Shown: positions 10,579 through 20,679 of the stretch, one piece after another
Position numbering within the stretch: the first letter of the stretch is position 1
Layout: each line of letters starts with the position of its first letter
Origin: Pelagibacterium halotolerans B2
GTDB lineage: Bacteria; Pseudomonadota; Alphaproteobacteria; Rhizobiales; Devosiaceae
Direction of reading: 5' to 3'
DNA length: 64,000 nucleotides
NCBI RefSeq assembly: GCF_000230555.1
Contig: NC_016078.1
Coordinates: 1,364,001 to 1,428,000, forward strand
The notes under the pieces: generated by a model
Told to the model about the DNA's origin: nothing
Seen by the model: only the letters and a program-made list of their open reading frames with translations
The model's database searches: none
Program-made: the position numbers and the translations under genes

Positions 10579-12027
10579 ATGGCCGGACAGACAATTTTAC
10601 TCGCAGACGATGACGCCGCGATCCGCATGGTGCTCAATCAGGCGCTTTCGCGCGCGGGCTACGAGGTCCGGCCAACCGGCAACATCTCCACCATGTGGAA
10701 CTGGGTGACGCGTGGAGAAGGTGATATTCTGATCACCGACGTCTCCATGCCCGATGGCAATGCCTTCGACGTCATGCCCAAGATCAAGAAATTGCGCCCC
10801 GAACTGCCCATCGTCGTCATGAGCGCGCAGAACACCTTCATGACGGCCATCCGGGCGTCCGAGATGGGCGCTTACGAATACCTGCCAAAACCCTTCGACA
10901 TCACTGAGGTTCTGGCGGTCGTCGGCCGCGCCCTTGCCGAAGCCAAACGCCCGGCGCCCGACCGCCGCCAGGAAGAGCAGGCCGAAAACATGCCGCTGGT
11001 TGGCCGCTCGGCCGCCATGCAGGACATCTATCGGGCACTGGCCCGCCTGATGCAGACCGATTTGACGGTGATGATTACCGGCGAAAGCGGCACCGGCAAG
11101 GAACTGGTGGCCAAGGCGCTGCACAATTTCGGCAAGCGCAAGAACGGACCCTTCGTTGCCATCAACATGGCCGCCATTCCCCGCGACCTGATCGAGGCCG
11201 AACTGTTCGGGCACGAAAAAGGCGCCTTCACCGGCGCCACCTCGCGTTCATCGGGCCGGTTCGAGCAGGCCGAAGGCGGCACGCTGTTTCTTGACGAGAT
11301 CGGCGACATGCCCATGGATGCCCAGACCCGCCTGCTGCGTGTGCTCCAGGAGGGTGAATACACCATGGTCGGCGGTCGCACGGCCATCAAGACCGATGTG
11401 CGTATCGTTGCGGCGACACACCGCGATCTCAGCCAGTTGATCCGGCAGGGGCTGTTCCGCGAGGATCTGTATTATCGCCTCAACGTCGTCCCGATCCGTC
11501 TGCCGCCGCTGCGCGAACGCATCGACGATGTGCCGGACCTCGCCGCCAGTTTCCTCAAGGCCGCACAGCGCGAGAACGAAGCACCCAAGGTGCTCTCGTC
11601 GGACGCGCTCAAGCTCATGCAGCAATATCACTGGCCCGGAAACGTCCGCGAGCTTGAAAATCTCGTCCGGCGCCTGGCTGCGCTATACGTCGATGAGGTG
11701 ATCTCGCTCGAAATCGTCCAGAACGAGCTCAATCTGGCAGATCGGGGCAATTTCTCGTCAAAACCCGGGCCCGCCGATATCGTTACCGTGATCGAGAGCG
11801 ATCTGGCCGAGCTTTTCCGCGAATACGAGCCCAACCTGCCGCCCGCCGGGGTGTATCAGCGCATCATCGACAGGGTCGAAGTCCCGTTGATTTCGACAGT
11901 CCTCAATCTGTGTGCCGGAAACCAGATCAAGGCCGCCGAACTGCTCGGGCTCAATCGCAATACCCTGCGAAAGAAAATCCGCAGCCACGGGATCGAAATC
12001 GTAAAGCACTCACGGCAATTGGGGTGA
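10579..12027 (+). CDS. ntrC: Nitrogen regulation response regulator NtrC (sigma-54 activator)
   Basis: A 482-residue sigma-54-dependent enhancer-binding protein. The receiver domain has the phosphoacceptor D54 ([10 protein letters not shown]) and K104. The AAA+ domain has Walker A (GESGTGKE, 169-176), an intact GAFTGA sigma-54 contact loop (216-221) and Walker B ([12 protein letters not shown]). The C-terminal Fis-type helix-turn-helix includes [19 protein letters not shown]. All elements needed to open sigma-54 promoters are present. It starts 4 nt after ntrB and is its cognate regulator. Confidence 0.96.
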   Translation: MAGQTILLADDDAAIRMVLNQALSRAGYEVRPTGNISTMWNWVTRGEGDILITDVSMPDGNAFDVMPKIKKLRPELPIVVMSAQNTFMTAIRASEMGAYEYLPKPFDITEVLAVVGRALAEAKRPAPDRRQEEQAENMPLVGRSAAMQDIYRALARLMQTDLTVMITGESGTGKELVAKALHNFGKRKNGPFVAINMAAIPRDLIEAELFGHEKGAFTGATSRSSGRFEQAEGGTLFLDEIGDMPMDAQTRLLRVLQEGEYTMVGGRTAIKTDVRIVAATHRDLSQLIRQGLFREDLYYRLNVVPIRLPPLRERIDDVPDLAASFLKAAQRENEAPKVLSSDALKLMQQYHWPGNVRELENLVRRLAALYVDEVISLEIVQNELNLADRGNFSSKPGPADIVTVIESDLAELFREYEPNLPPAGVYQRIIDRVEVPLISTVLNLCAGNQIKAAELLGLNRNTLRKKIRSHGIEIVKHSRQLG

Positions 12028-12338
12028 GCACCGTCCCGAAGGGCAAATCGCCGAGCCTGTAAAATCGGCTCGGCCCTGCGAGCATAGCTCTTCGGGCGTT
12101 TACCCCTTAAAAAGTCCACCGGACCTTTTTAGCCGGCATCACCGGCACGGGGCAAACACTGTCACATTTTGGCAACAATGATCTTGAACCAAGAGCCAAG
12201 TTGGGCCAGACTCGGCCTGTGCTTAAACTTTCGGCACAAAACCGTTAGCGGACGACAAAATGCAGCCCATTGCAGCCATCCATAGCGGCCCCGGAGCCAT
12301 GGCATTGCCCGGCGCGTGGGGCAGAGCAGGCGGTGTGC
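12028..12338. other. 311-bp intergenic region between ntrC and ntrY
   Basis: No credible gene is seen here. Two hairpins follow ntrC: an 8-bp stem (12050-12057 with 12067-12074), and an AAAAAGTCC/GGACCTTTTT inverted pair around 12110-12130 that ends in a T-run and could stop transcripts from either side. The remaining 200 bp is somewhat richer in A/T and probably carries the ntrYX promoter. I could not pick a convincing -24/-12 or -35/-10 pair. Confidence 0.5.
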
Positions 12339-14660
12339 ATGACGGCTAGCGCCGGCGACCGGCAGATATCGCAGTCCCGGGACAAGCCGGCCCCGCTGTT
12401 CAACGACAACCGTCTGCTAAGACAAGTCGGCTTCGTCGTGGTCCTGATTTCGGTCGTCGTTGCCACCGGCTCGTTCCTTATCATGAGTGGTGCGACCGAT
12501 ATCGAGCCGGGTCCTGACGTGTGGACATGGATATGGATCGCGAACGCGATCCTGATTACCCTTGTGGTTGCCCTTGTTCTGACCGAACTCGTTATGCTCG
12601 TGCAGGCCCGCATCCGCAGGCAGGAGGGCGCGCGCCTGCAGGTGCGCATCGTCGCCATGTTTGCCATCGTGGCGGCCGGCCCGGCCTTTATCGTTGCCGT
12701 TGTCGCCACGCTCTCGCTCAATCAGGGTCTCGATCAGTGGTTCTCCGAACGCATGCGCTCCATGGTGGAGAGTTCCCGTCTCGTGGCTCGGTCTTACATG
12801 CTCGAACACGCCCAAGTGCTGCGTGACGACACCATATGGGTAGCCAGCGAGCTTGAAACGGCCCGCGACAGTTTCACCAACGATGCTCCACGGTTCCAGC
12901 GCATCCTTACGGCACTGGCAACAACCCGTTCGCTGCCTTTCACCAGCCTGGTCAATCAGGCCGGCGAAACGGTCATGCGGGCTCAGATCAATATACCCGG
13001 AGCCGTTCCCCGCGTCCCCGATGCGGTGCTCGAAGCGGCAGGCGAGGGGGCTCCCACGCTGATCGCTCCAGGCTCCACAAGCTCGCTCGTGGGCGCCGTC
13101 GTCAAACTGCGCGGCTACGACGATCTCTTCCTGTTCGTTGCCCGTCCGGTCGACCCCGAAGTTCTCGAATATGTGCGCCTGACCGACGAGAACATCACCG
13201 AGTACCGGCTCTACGATTCCTCTCGGCTGGTGTTCCAGATCACCTTTGCCCTCATGTATGTGGGGGTGGCATTCGTCTTCCTTCTCGCTGCCCTTTGGAT
13301 CGGCATCGCCCTGGCCAATGGCCTGATCGATCCGATTCGAAACCTGATGATCGCTTCCAATCGCGTCTCACGTGGCGATCTGGACGTTCAATTGCCCGTG
13401 CCCGAGCGCGGCGGCGACCTGCACGACCTTGCGGTACGCTTCAACAAGATGACGGCCCAGCTACGCAATCAGCGCGCCGCCCTTGTCGCCGCCAGCCGCA
13501 CCAACGACCAGCGCCGCCAATTCACTGAGGCCGTGGCCGTGGTGGAAGGCGTTTCCGCCGGCATTATCGGTCTGGACGCCTTCGGCCGCATCACACTCGT
13601 CAATTCGCGGGCCTGTGCCGCGCTCGGCCAGACAGAACTGGACCTGATGAACCAGGAACTGGCCCACATCGCGCCCGAACTCGCGCCCACCGTCGAGCGC
13701 GCGCAGTCGGCACGCCGGGGCAGGGTGCAGGATCAGGTGCAGCTCTCCACCGGGTTCGACCGTCGTACCTATCAGGTCCGGCTTACCCGCGAGGGCACAA
13801 TCACCGAATCCAAGGGCTTTGTGGTGACCCTCGATGACATCACCGAACTGGTGGCAGCGCAACGCAACAGCGCCTGGGCCGACGTTGCGCGCCGCATCGC
13901 CCACGAAATCAAGAACCCTCTGACCCCGATCCAGCTTTCGGCCGAGCGGCTGCGCCGCCGCTATGCCAACAAGCTCGTCGACGATTTCGATGTGTTCGAC
14001 AAATGCATTTCGACCATCGTGCGTCAGGTCGGCGATATCGGGCGCATGGTCGACGAGTTCTCGTCCTTCGCCCGCATGCCCTCGGCGGCCATCGTTCGCG
14101 CCGACCTCTCAGATACGGTGCGGCAGGCCGTTTTTCTCGAAAGCGTCCGGCAGCCTGAAATCAACATCAAGGCGCAATTGCCCGAGGAGACGGTCTATGC
14201 CCAATTTGACACGAGACTGGTCTCTCAGGCACTTACAAATCTTATAAAGAATGCCGTCGAAGCCATTGAAAGTGTGGGACTTGACAGCATAGAGAACCCC
14301 GAAGTCGTCGTTTCGGTGTCGACAAGCGGAGACGAAGCGGTCATCGAGGTGAGCGACAACGGCAAGGGCTGGCCCGAAGAAAACCGTCATCAGCTCCTGG
14401 AGCCCTATATGACAACTCGGGAAAAGGGCACCGGACTTGGTCTTGCTATTGTCGCAAAGATCATCGAACAGCACGGCGGGCGGGTCGATCTGCGCGATGC
14501 CTCTCCCGATAGCAACGGTCGTGTCGGCGCCTGTTTCGCCTTCACGCTACCGTTGCAGGAAAGTGGAAAACAGCCGGTCGAACCGCAGGGCGGCGACCAG
14601 AGCAACGAAAAAACGACCCAAGAGGAGACATCGCGCGTATCCGCGATGGCAGTTAAGTAG
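12339..14660 (+). CDS. ntrY: Transmembrane nitrogen/redox sensor kinase NtrY
   Basis: A 773-residue membrane kinase partner of NtrX. Three helices lie near the N-terminus (about 30-48, 66-90, 107-126). They are followed by a periplasmic region of about 180 residues, a fourth helix (about 304-325), a HAMP linker, a PAS domain (about 395-500), HisKA with H522 ([17 protein letters not shown]), and an ATPase domain with IKNAVEAI and GTGLGLAIVAK. This is the NtrY layout. I chose the ATG at 12339; a TTG at 12270 would add 23 residues. The stop codon directly abuts the ntrX ATG. In relatives NtrYX acts in nitrogen metabolism, respiration and envelope control. Confidence 0.94.
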   Translation: MTASAGDRQISQSRDKPAPLFNDNRLLRQVGFVVVLISVVVATGSFLIMSGATDIEPGPDVWTWIWIANAILITLVVALVLTELVMLVQARIRRQEGARLQVRIVAMFAIVAAGPAFIVAVVATLSLNQGLDQWFSERMRSMVESSRLVARSYMLEHAQVLRDDTIWVASELETARDSFTNDAPRFQRILTALATTRSLPFTSLVNQAGETVMRAQINIPGAVPRVPDAVLEAAGEGAPTLIAPGSTSSLVGAVVKLRGYDDLFLFVARPVDPEVLEYVRLTDENITEYRLYDSSRLVFQITFALMYVGVAFVFLLAALWIGIALANGLIDPIRNLMIASNRVSRGDLDVQLPVPERGGDLHDLAVRFNKMTAQLRNQRAALVAASRTNDQRRQFTEAVAVVEGVSAGIIGLDAFGRITLVNSRACAALGQTELDLMNQELAHIAPELAPTVERAQSARRGRVQDQVQLSTGFDRRTYQVRLTREGTITESKGFVVTLDDITELVAAQRNSAWADVARRIAHEIKNPLTPIQLSAERLRRRYANKLVDDFDVFDKCISTIVRQVGDIGRMVDEFSSFARMPSAAIVRADLSDTVRQAVFLESVRQPEINIKAQLPEETVYAQFDTRLVSQALTNLIKNAVEAIESVGLDSIENPEVVVSVSTSGDEAVIEVSDNGKGWPEENRHQLLEPYMTTREKGTGLGLAIVAKIIEQHGGRVDLRDASPDSNGRVGACFAFTLPLQESGKQPVEPQGGDQSNEKTTQEETSRVSAMAVK

Positions 14661-16037
14661 ATGGCTCGTGATATTCTGATTGTCGATGACGAGGAAGACA
14701 TCCGCGAACTGATCGCCGGAATTCTCGAAGACGAAGGCTATGAACCGCGGCAGGCATCCGATGCCGATAGCGCGTTGAACGAAATCGCGAAGCGCCGGCC
14801 AAATCTGGTATTTCTCGACATCTGGATGCAGGGGTCCCGTCTCGAAGGCCTGCAACTGCTCGATGTGCTTCAAACCGATCATCCCGACCTTCCGGTCGTC
14901 ATGATTTCGGGCCATGGCAACGTCGAAACGGCGGTCTCAGCCATCCGGCGCGGCGCATATGACTATATCGAGAAGCCCTTCAAGATCGACCGCCTTCTGC
15001 TCATTACCCAGCGCGCCATCGAGGCAAGCAAGCTCAGGACCGAGGTGGCCGATCTCAAGGAGCGGACCGGCGACGAGACCGAACTGGTCGGCGTCTCCGG
15101 CGCCATTTCCCAGGTGCGGTCATTGATCGAAAAGTCCGCCGGCACGCGCTCGCGCGTCTTCATCTCGGGGGGCGCGGGGACCGGCAAGGGGATGTGCGCA
15201 CGCCTGCTGCACTTCAAGAGCCCTCGCGCCATGGGCCCGTTCATCGAAATCAACGCCTCACTCTATGCCCCTGACGAGATTCCTGTCGTGCTGTTCGGAC
15301 GCGAAGTGCGCGATAAGAACGGGCTCCGCACCGAAGTGGGCGCTCTGGAGCGCGCCCATGGCGGCACACTCTATCTATCCGAAGTTGCCTCCCTGCCGAT
15401 CGAAGCACAAACGTCGCTTTTACGAGCCCTGGTTGAAAACAAGTTCACGCGCGTCGATGGCCACGGCCCCGTGCCGGTGGATGTCCGCATCGTCTCCTCC
15501 AGCTCGCAGAACGTTGCCGCCCTGATCGAGGAAGGAAAGTTCCGCACAGACCTGTTCCATCGCCTTTCGGTGGTCCCGCTCCAACTCACATCGCTTCGGG
15601 AGCGCCGCGAGGACATTCCCTCGCTGGTCAACCTGTTCGTGGCCCAGTTGTCGCGCATGCACAATCTTCCCCGCTTCCTGTTCGGCGACGATGCCATAGC
15701 GGTGCTTCAGGGCCAGGACTGGCCAGGCAATGCCCGCCAGTTGCGCAACGCCATCGAGCGCCTGCTCATTCTCGTCCGCGACCAGCAGCCGCTGGACGGC
15801 GTGATTACGGCTTCCATGCTGCCATCCGATATTTCCGAAGTTCTGCCCACCATCGGCGATACCGACTCGTCGGCGCATCTGATGAGTCTGCCCCTGCGCG
15901 ACGCACGCGAGGTTTTCGAACGGCAGTATCTCATCGCGCAGATCGAGCGTTTCGGCGGCAACATCTCCAAAACCGCCGAATTTGTGGGCATGGAACGAAG
16001 CGCGTTGCACCGCAAGATCAAGTCGCTCGGGCTTTAG
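14661..16037 (+). CDS. ntrX: Response regulator NtrX with altered AAA+ core
   Basis: A 458-residue partner of NtrY. The receiver domain has D53; the C-terminal Fis-type helix-turn-helix (NISKTAEFVGMERSALHRK) is intact. The central AAA+ domain keeps Walker A (GGAGTGKG) and the arginine-finger region (FRTDLFHRLSVVPL). It has no GAFTGA loop: the position reads LFGREVRDKNGLRTEVGALE. That loss is usual for alphaproteobacterial NtrX, which does not need sigma-54. Less usual, Walker B reads LYLSEV: the catalytic Asp is Ser240, followed by Glu241. The protein may therefore bind but not efficiently hydrolyse ATP (inference). The ATG is at the base following the ntrY stop. Confidence 0.93.
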   Translation: MARDILIVDDEEDIRELIAGILEDEGYEPRQASDADSALNEIAKRRPNLVFLDIWMQGSRLEGLQLLDVLQTDHPDLPVVMISGHGNVETAVSAIRRGAYDYIEKPFKIDRLLLITQRAIEASKLRTEVADLKERTGDETELVGVSGAISQVRSLIEKSAGTRSRVFISGGAGTGKGMCARLLHFKSPRAMGPFIEINASLYAPDEIPVVLFGREVRDKNGLRTEVGALERAHGGTLYLSEVASLPIEAQTSLLRALVENKFTRVDGHGPVPVDVRIVSSSSQNVAALIEEGKFRTDLFHRLSVVPLQLTSLRERREDIPSLVNLFVAQLSRMHNLPRFLFGDDAIAVLQGQDWPGNARQLRNAIERLLILVRDQQPLDGVITASMLPSDISEVLPTIGDTDSSAHLMSLPLRDAREVFERQYLIAQIERFGGNISKTAEFVGMERSALHRKIKSLGL

Positions 16038-16045
16038 TGAGAGGT

Positions 16046-16071
16046 GACGGCGTGCTAACACATGCGCCGTC
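16046..16071. other. Perfect 7-bp hairpin between ntrX and trkA
   Basis: GACGGCG (16046-16052) and CGCCGTC (16065-16071) form a stem with a 12-nt loop in the 55-bp gap. No T-run follows, so it is not a standard intrinsic terminator; it may attenuate transcription or protect the ntrX mRNA end. Confidence 0.5.
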
Positions 16072-16092
16072 GCTTCCATCTGGGACGCTGAA

Positions 16093-17469
16093 ATGAGAGT
16101 TATTATCTGCGGAGCCGGCCAGGTCGGCTACGGGATCGCCGAGCGGCTTTCGGCCGAAGGCAATGAAATCACCGTCATCGATAACAATCCGGCCCTGGTG
16201 CAGCGTGTCAGGGACACGCTCGACGCGCGCGGCCTGCACGGTCACGGCTCCCATCCCGACGTCCTGGCCCAGGCCGGGGCACGTGACGCCGACATGCTGA
16301 TCGCGGTAACCCAGGTCGATGAAGTCAACATGACCGCGTGCCAGGTGGCCCATTCGATCTTTGAGGTGCCAACCCGCATCGCGCGCATCCGCTCGCAAAG
16401 CTATCTCGATCCCGAATGGAGCAACATGTTCTCCCGGGATCACCTGCCAATCGACGTCATCATTTCGCCAGAGGTCGAGGTAGGCGAACTCATCTTGCAG
16501 CGCATGGCCTATCCCGGCGCCAATGAGATCGTGACGTTCGAGGACGACCAGGTCGTGGTCATTGAGGTCAACGTCACCGAAGACTGCGCAGTGATCGACA
16601 CCCCGCTGCGTCATCTGACAGACCTGTTTCCCAATCTCCAGGCCACTGTCATGGGTGTCCGCCGCGACGGCGAAATGCGGGTCACCCATTCCCACGAACA
16701 GATGATCGCTGGCGATCAGGCCGTCGTCGCCGTGGCGCGAGATCAGGTCCAGCGCGTGCTCGGCCTTTTCGGACGCGACGAAGTTCCACCCAGCCGCGTG
16801 GTCATTGCCGGCGCCGGCAATGTCGGTCGTTACGTCGCCCGGCGGATCGAGGAAACCGATCCCACGGTGTCCATCCGCATCATCGAGAGCAACCGCGAGA
16901 ACGCCCAGCGGACCGCCGAGGCCATGAAGCATTCCATCGTCGTGTTCGGCGATGCACTGGCCGAGGACATCATGCGCGAGGTCGATGTCCGCGATGCCCA
17001 TATGTTCCTGGGGCTGACAAACGACGACAAGACCAACATTCTCTCCTCAGTCATCGCCAGCGAAATGGGCTGCCACGCCAATATCGCGCTGGTCAACCAG
17101 AGCCAGTACCCCCGCGTCGCCCGCCGGCTGGGTGTCGATGCCTTCATCAACCCGCGCGCGATTACCGTCTCGAAGGTCCTGCGCCACGTTCGGCGCGGCC
17201 GCATCCGGGGCGTCTATACACTCGGCAATGGCGCAGCCGAAATTTTGGAAGCCGAAGCGCTTGAAACCTCGACGCTGGTGGGAAAGCCGCTGCGCGAATT
17301 CAAGCTGCCTCCCGGCATCCGCATCGGCGCCATCGTGCGCGGCAGCCAATCTATCATGCCGACCGGCGACACCATCGTGCGGGCCGGCGATTTCGTGATC
17401 GTCTTTGCGCTCGCCGCCAGCCTGCGGCAGGTCGAGCAGATGTTCAGGGTCAGCATCGACTTCTTCTAG
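16093..17469 (+). CDS. trkA: Trk system potassium uptake regulatory subunit TrkA
   Basis: Cytosolic NAD(H)-binding gating ring of the Trk potassium transporter. It is 458 aa with two tandem RCK units, each with an N-terminal Rossmann fold (GAGQVGYGIAERL at residue 5; GAGNVGRYVARRI at about 240) and a TrkA_C domain, the last one near PTGDTIVRAGDFVIVF. The partner channel trkH follows 15 nt downstream. The position right after ntrX is conserved in Rhizobiales. Confidence 0.96.
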   Translation: MRVIICGAGQVGYGIAERLSAEGNEITVIDNNPALVQRVRDTLDARGLHGHGSHPDVLAQAGARDADMLIAVTQVDEVNMTACQVAHSIFEVPTRIARIRSQSYLDPEWSNMFSRDHLPIDVIISPEVEVGELILQRMAYPGANEIVTFEDDQVVVIEVNVTEDCAVIDTPLRHLTDLFPNLQATVMGVRRDGEMRVTHSHEQMIAGDQAVVAVARDQVQRVLGLFGRDEVPPSRVVIAGAGNVGRYVARRIEETDPTVSIRIIESNRENAQRTAEAMKHSIVVFGDALAEDIMREVDVRDAHMFLGLTNDDKTNILSSVIASEMGCHANIALVNQSQYPRVARRLGVDAFINPRAITVSKVLRHVRRGRIRGVYTLGNGAAEILEAEALETSTLVGKPLREFKLPPGIRIGAIVRGSQSIMPTGDTIVRAGDFVIVFALAASLRQVEQMFRVSIDFF

Positions 17470-17484
17470 GTGTCCTGAGAGGGG

Positions 17485-18924
17485 ATGGGTTTGCCCACCA
17501 TCGGAATTTTATCGGCCGGTGTGTTCGGGGTTTTCGCCCTCTCATTGGTGTTGCCGCTGTTCGTCGCTCTCGTCGAAGGCAACTGGCGCGCGCTCGAGGC
17601 GATTTTTCTGGTTGGTATCGGCTACGGTTTCCTTTCCGCCGTCACCATCCTGTCCCTGAGCCGGCGCGCCAGAACGCTAAACAGGGCGGGGGTATTCACC
17701 GCCGCGATTGTCGTCTGGCTCTCGCTGATTGCCGCTGCCGTGCCCCTGTTTGTGCTCATCGAGGGCCAGCCGCTCATCCCGGCAATTTTCGAAGCCACAT
17801 CCGCTGCCGTCACGCTCGGATCGACATTGCGTCCCCCCGCCGACATGTCCCCCTCGATGATATTCTACCGCGCCACCGTCGCCTGGGTGGGAGGGCTGAC
17901 CACCCTGACGCTGGCCGTCTATGTCCTGGGCCCATATCGCGTTGGTGGCATCCCCAACGCCAACCTGCGGCAGGTCCAGCACGCCCGAACGGAAAACGAC
18001 CCGCGCATCCTCGTCACCCTGCAATCGATCGCCGTACCCTATCTGACGCTTACGATAGCTTGCGCCATGCTGCTGATCATCGTCCGGGTTCCGGCCGACG
18101 ATGCCATCGTGGTGGCCATGAGCATGCTCTCGACCAACGGATTCGTTCCTCCGGGATCGACGACCTCGGTTCTGGACAACCGGCTGGCCGAATTCATCAT
18201 GATGATTTTCATGCTCGTCGGAGCGACCAGCATAATCTGGCACCGCCTGCTCGTTGGCCGCTCAGGAGAGGGATCGCGTGAACATGATGAGGGGATGCTC
18301 TATCTGACAGCCATCGCCCTGCTGGTCGGCGTTGCAGTTCTCGCCTCGATCCTTGCCCCACCCGAGGGACTGCAAGGATTTGAAAGCGCCTTCAACTACG
18401 TCTTCGACATGATCTCGATCGCCACAACGACCGGCGTGACCCACGACCAGCAATTGGGCATCGCCATTCCGTTCGAGGCGATTCTCATCATCGTTTTTAT
18501 CGGTGGCTGCTCTTATTCGACGTCAGGCGGCATCAAGGCCTTTCGGCTCCTGACCATGCTCAAGCACGTTGGCAACGAACTCGACAGGCTCGTTTATCCC
18601 AGCGCCATCCTGCGCGACGACGTGCAATACGATACTCAGCAGCGCATAATCGCCAAGTCGGTCTGGAGCACGTTCTTCCTTGGCGTGCTGGCCGTTACCA
18701 TCGCATTGCTGATCTTTGCCGCCCAGGGCCATTCCCTGCCATCGGCCATGGCGCTAGCGGCCGGGGCCTTCTCTCAGGTCGGCAACCTTGTCGACTCGGC
18801 GGTTCCCGGCCTGTCGCAGGGAGTCGCTTCCGATTCGACCCTGCTCACCATGTCCGCTCTCGCGGCCGTCGCCCGCATGGAAATCCTCGTCGTACTCGCG
18901 GCAATCACGGGAAATCGTTGGTAA
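17485..18924 (+). CDS. trkH: Trk-type potassium uptake channel subunit TrkH
   Basis: A 479-residue integral membrane protein with repeated membrane-pore-membrane units, as in TrkH/KtrB. Filter-like segments are visible at [34 protein letters not shown] and [10 protein letters not shown], each with the conserved Gly where the potassium filter forms. It works with the TrkA ring encoded just upstream. The ATG at 17485 follows a GAGAGGGG ribosome site. 157 nt separate it from hfq, so hfq probably has its own promoter. Confidence 0.93.
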   Translation: MGLPTIGILSAGVFGVFALSLVLPLFVALVEGNWRALEAIFLVGIGYGFLSAVTILSLSRRARTLNRAGVFTAAIVVWLSLIAAAVPLFVLIEGQPLIPAIFEATSAAVTLGSTLRPPADMSPSMIFYRATVAWVGGLTTLTLAVYVLGPYRVGGIPNANLRQVQHARTENDPRILVTLQSIAVPYLTLTIACAMLLIIVRVPADDAIVVAMSMLSTNGFVPPGSTTSVLDNRLAEFIMMIFMLVGATSIIWHRLLVGRSGEGSREHDEGMLYLTAIALLVGVAVLASILAPPEGLQGFESAFNYVFDMISIATTTGVTHDQQLGIAIPFEAILIIVFIGGCSYSTSGGIKAFRLLTMLKHVGNELDRLVYPSAILRDDVQYDTQQRIIAKSVWSTFFLGVLAVTIALLIFAAQGHSLPSAMALAAGAFSQVGNLVDSAVPGLSQGVASDSTLLTMSALAAVARMEILVVLAAITGNRW

Positions 18925-19081
18925 ATCCGCTCTAGGCTCCTCCCGACAGATATGCAATAGTTGCGTCGTTGACATGCAATGCGTCAAACGGGCAGGGCGG
19001 CACCAAGCTGGTTGTCAAACAAGAAGTCGGTCGGGGCGTCTGACCGGTGCCTCGTGCCCAACGCAAACAAGAGGCCGAACA

Positions 19082-19327
19082 ATGCCCAGTGAAAAGGTAC
19101 AGAACCTTCAGGATGCCTTTCTCAATCACGTCCGCAAGAACAAGGTTCCGGTGACGATCTTTCTCGTCAACGGCGTCAAGCTTCAGGGCGTCATTACCTG
19201 GTTCGACAATTTCTGTCTGCTGCTGCGTCGCGATGCCCAGAGCCAACTGGTCTATAAGCACGCAATTTCGACGATCATGCCGGGCGCACCCATTCAGCTG
19301 TTCGACCCCGAGAGCAATACCGATTGA
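19082..19327 (+). CDS. hfq: RNA chaperone Hfq
   Basis: An 81-residue Sm-like hexameric RNA chaperone that pairs small RNAs with mRNAs. The Sm1 region includes [20 protein letters not shown] and the Sm2 region includes [10 protein letters not shown] with the conserved KH motif. The N-terminal [13 protein letters not shown] helix is also standard. I chose the ATG at 19082; an open frame runs further upstream from 18788 but crosses trkH. A TTGACA hexamer at 18969-18974 is a possible -35 box, though no good -10 follows. The stop overlaps the hflX start. Confidence 0.97.
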   Translation: MPSEKVQNLQDAFLNHVRKNKVPVTIFLVNGVKLQGVITWFDNFCLLLRRDAQSQLVYKHAISTIMPGAPIQLFDPESNTD

Positions 19328-20679
19328 TCGATAGAGAAGACGACGACGATGGCAAGGGCTTCGTGGACCTTCGCGAAGTCCCCACACGCACTGGTCTCGT
19401 CACACCCGACGTCAGACACAACCGCTATTCGCGCCCAGCGGAAGCGCGGCATGCCGAATTTATCGGCCTTGCCGCGGCCATTGCGCTCGACCTTGTGTTC
19501 ACGGAAATCTTTCGAATCCGCGAGATCAAGCCCGCAACCTATCTTGGCGGTGGGCAGGTGCAGCAGCTCGCCGAGTGGGCCAAGGAAAAGGACATCGAGC
19601 TCCTTGTTGTCGATGCGCCGCTCTCGCCCATCCAGCAGCGCAATCTCGAGCGTGAAATCGGGGTAAAGGTTCTCGACCGTACAGCGCTGATTCTCGAAAT
19701 CTTCGGCGAGCGCGCGGCAACGCGCGAAGGCGTTTTGCAGGTCGAACTCGCCCACCTCAATTACCAGAAGGGCCGCTTGGTCCGCTCATGGACCCACCTC
19801 GAGCGCCAGCGCGGCGGCGGCGGCTTTCTCGGCGGCCCGGGCGAAACACAGATCGAATCCGACCGTCGCCAGATTCAGGATCGAATCCTCGTTCTCGAAC
19901 GTCGCCTCGATAAGGTACGCCGCACACGCCAGCTACAACGCGGCCCTCGCGATTCTGTGCCTTTCCCCGTGGTCGCGCTGGTTGGTTACACCAACGCGGG
20001 AAAATCGAGCCTGTTTAATGCCATTACGGGCTCAGGCGTCATGGCCGAAAACCTGTTGTTCGCGACGTTGGACACCACGGTGCGCCGCGCCACGCTGCCC
20101 CATGGCCGCGACATCATCCTGTCCGATACCGTCGGCTTCATTTCCGACCTGCCCACCGATCTGGTCGCCGCCTTTCGCGGTACGCTCGAGGAAGTGACCC
20201 AGGCCCAGGTCATCCTGCACGTCCGCGACGTGTCCAACCCCGATCACCCGGCGCAGGCCAACGACGTGCTCTCGGTTCTGGCCTCGCTCGGCGTCACAGG
20301 CGAAGCCACGCCCATTATCGAGGTCTGGAACAAGATCGACAATCTCCCAGCAGACGCCGTCGACGGTTTGACCAGCATTGCGCCGGCCGGAAAAGTGGCT
20401 GCGGCCATTCCGGTCTCTGCGGTGACAGGGCAGGGGCTACCCGATCTTCTCCTGGCTGTCGAAAAGACGCTTGCCCAGGATTCGCGCCTGTTCAGCGTCC
20501 TGATCCCGCACGAATCGAGTTCTGAAACCGGCTGGCTTTACGCCAACGCCGAAGTCGTCGAACGCGGCGAGCCCGACGATGAAGGTACGCGCTACACGGT
20601 TCGGGTTCTGCCCCGGCATCGTGCCGAGTTTTCGGAAAAATTCGCCGGCAGGATTACAGGCCTCGACGGCTCAAGCTGA
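19324..20679 (+). CDS. hflX: GTPase HflX (ribosome-associated)
   Basis: A 451-residue Obg-HflX GTPase that binds and can split stalled ribosomes. The N-terminal HflX domain includes the Gly-rich [13 protein letters not shown] segment, followed by a coiled region and the G domain with G1 (GYTNAGKSS), G3 (DTVGF) and G4 (NKID). No in-frame ATG is available. The TTG at 19324 overlaps the hfq stop (TTGA), suggesting coupling; a GTG at 19363 is the alternative. The hfq-hflX pairing is an ancient gene order. Confidence 0.94.
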   Translation: MIDREDDDDGKGFVDLREVPTRTGLVTPDVRHNRYSRPAEARHAEFIGLAAAIALDLVFTEIFRIREIKPATYLGGGQVQQLAEWAKEKDIELLVVDAPLSPIQQRNLEREIGVKVLDRTALILEIFGERAATREGVLQVELAHLNYQKGRLVRSWTHLERQRGGGGFLGGPGETQIESDRRQIQDRILVLERRLDKVRRTRQLQRGPRDSVPFPVVALVGYTNAGKSSLFNAITGSGVMAENLLFATLDTTVRRATLPHGRDIILSDTVGFISDLPTDLVAAFRGTLEEVTQAQVILHVRDVSNPDHPAQANDVLSVLASLGVTGEATPIIEVWNKIDNLPADAVDGLTSIAPAGKVAAAIPVSAVTGQGLPDLLLAVEKTLAQDSRLFSVLIPHESSSETGWLYANAEVVERGEPDDEGTRYTVRVLPRHRAEFSEKFAGRITGLDGSS

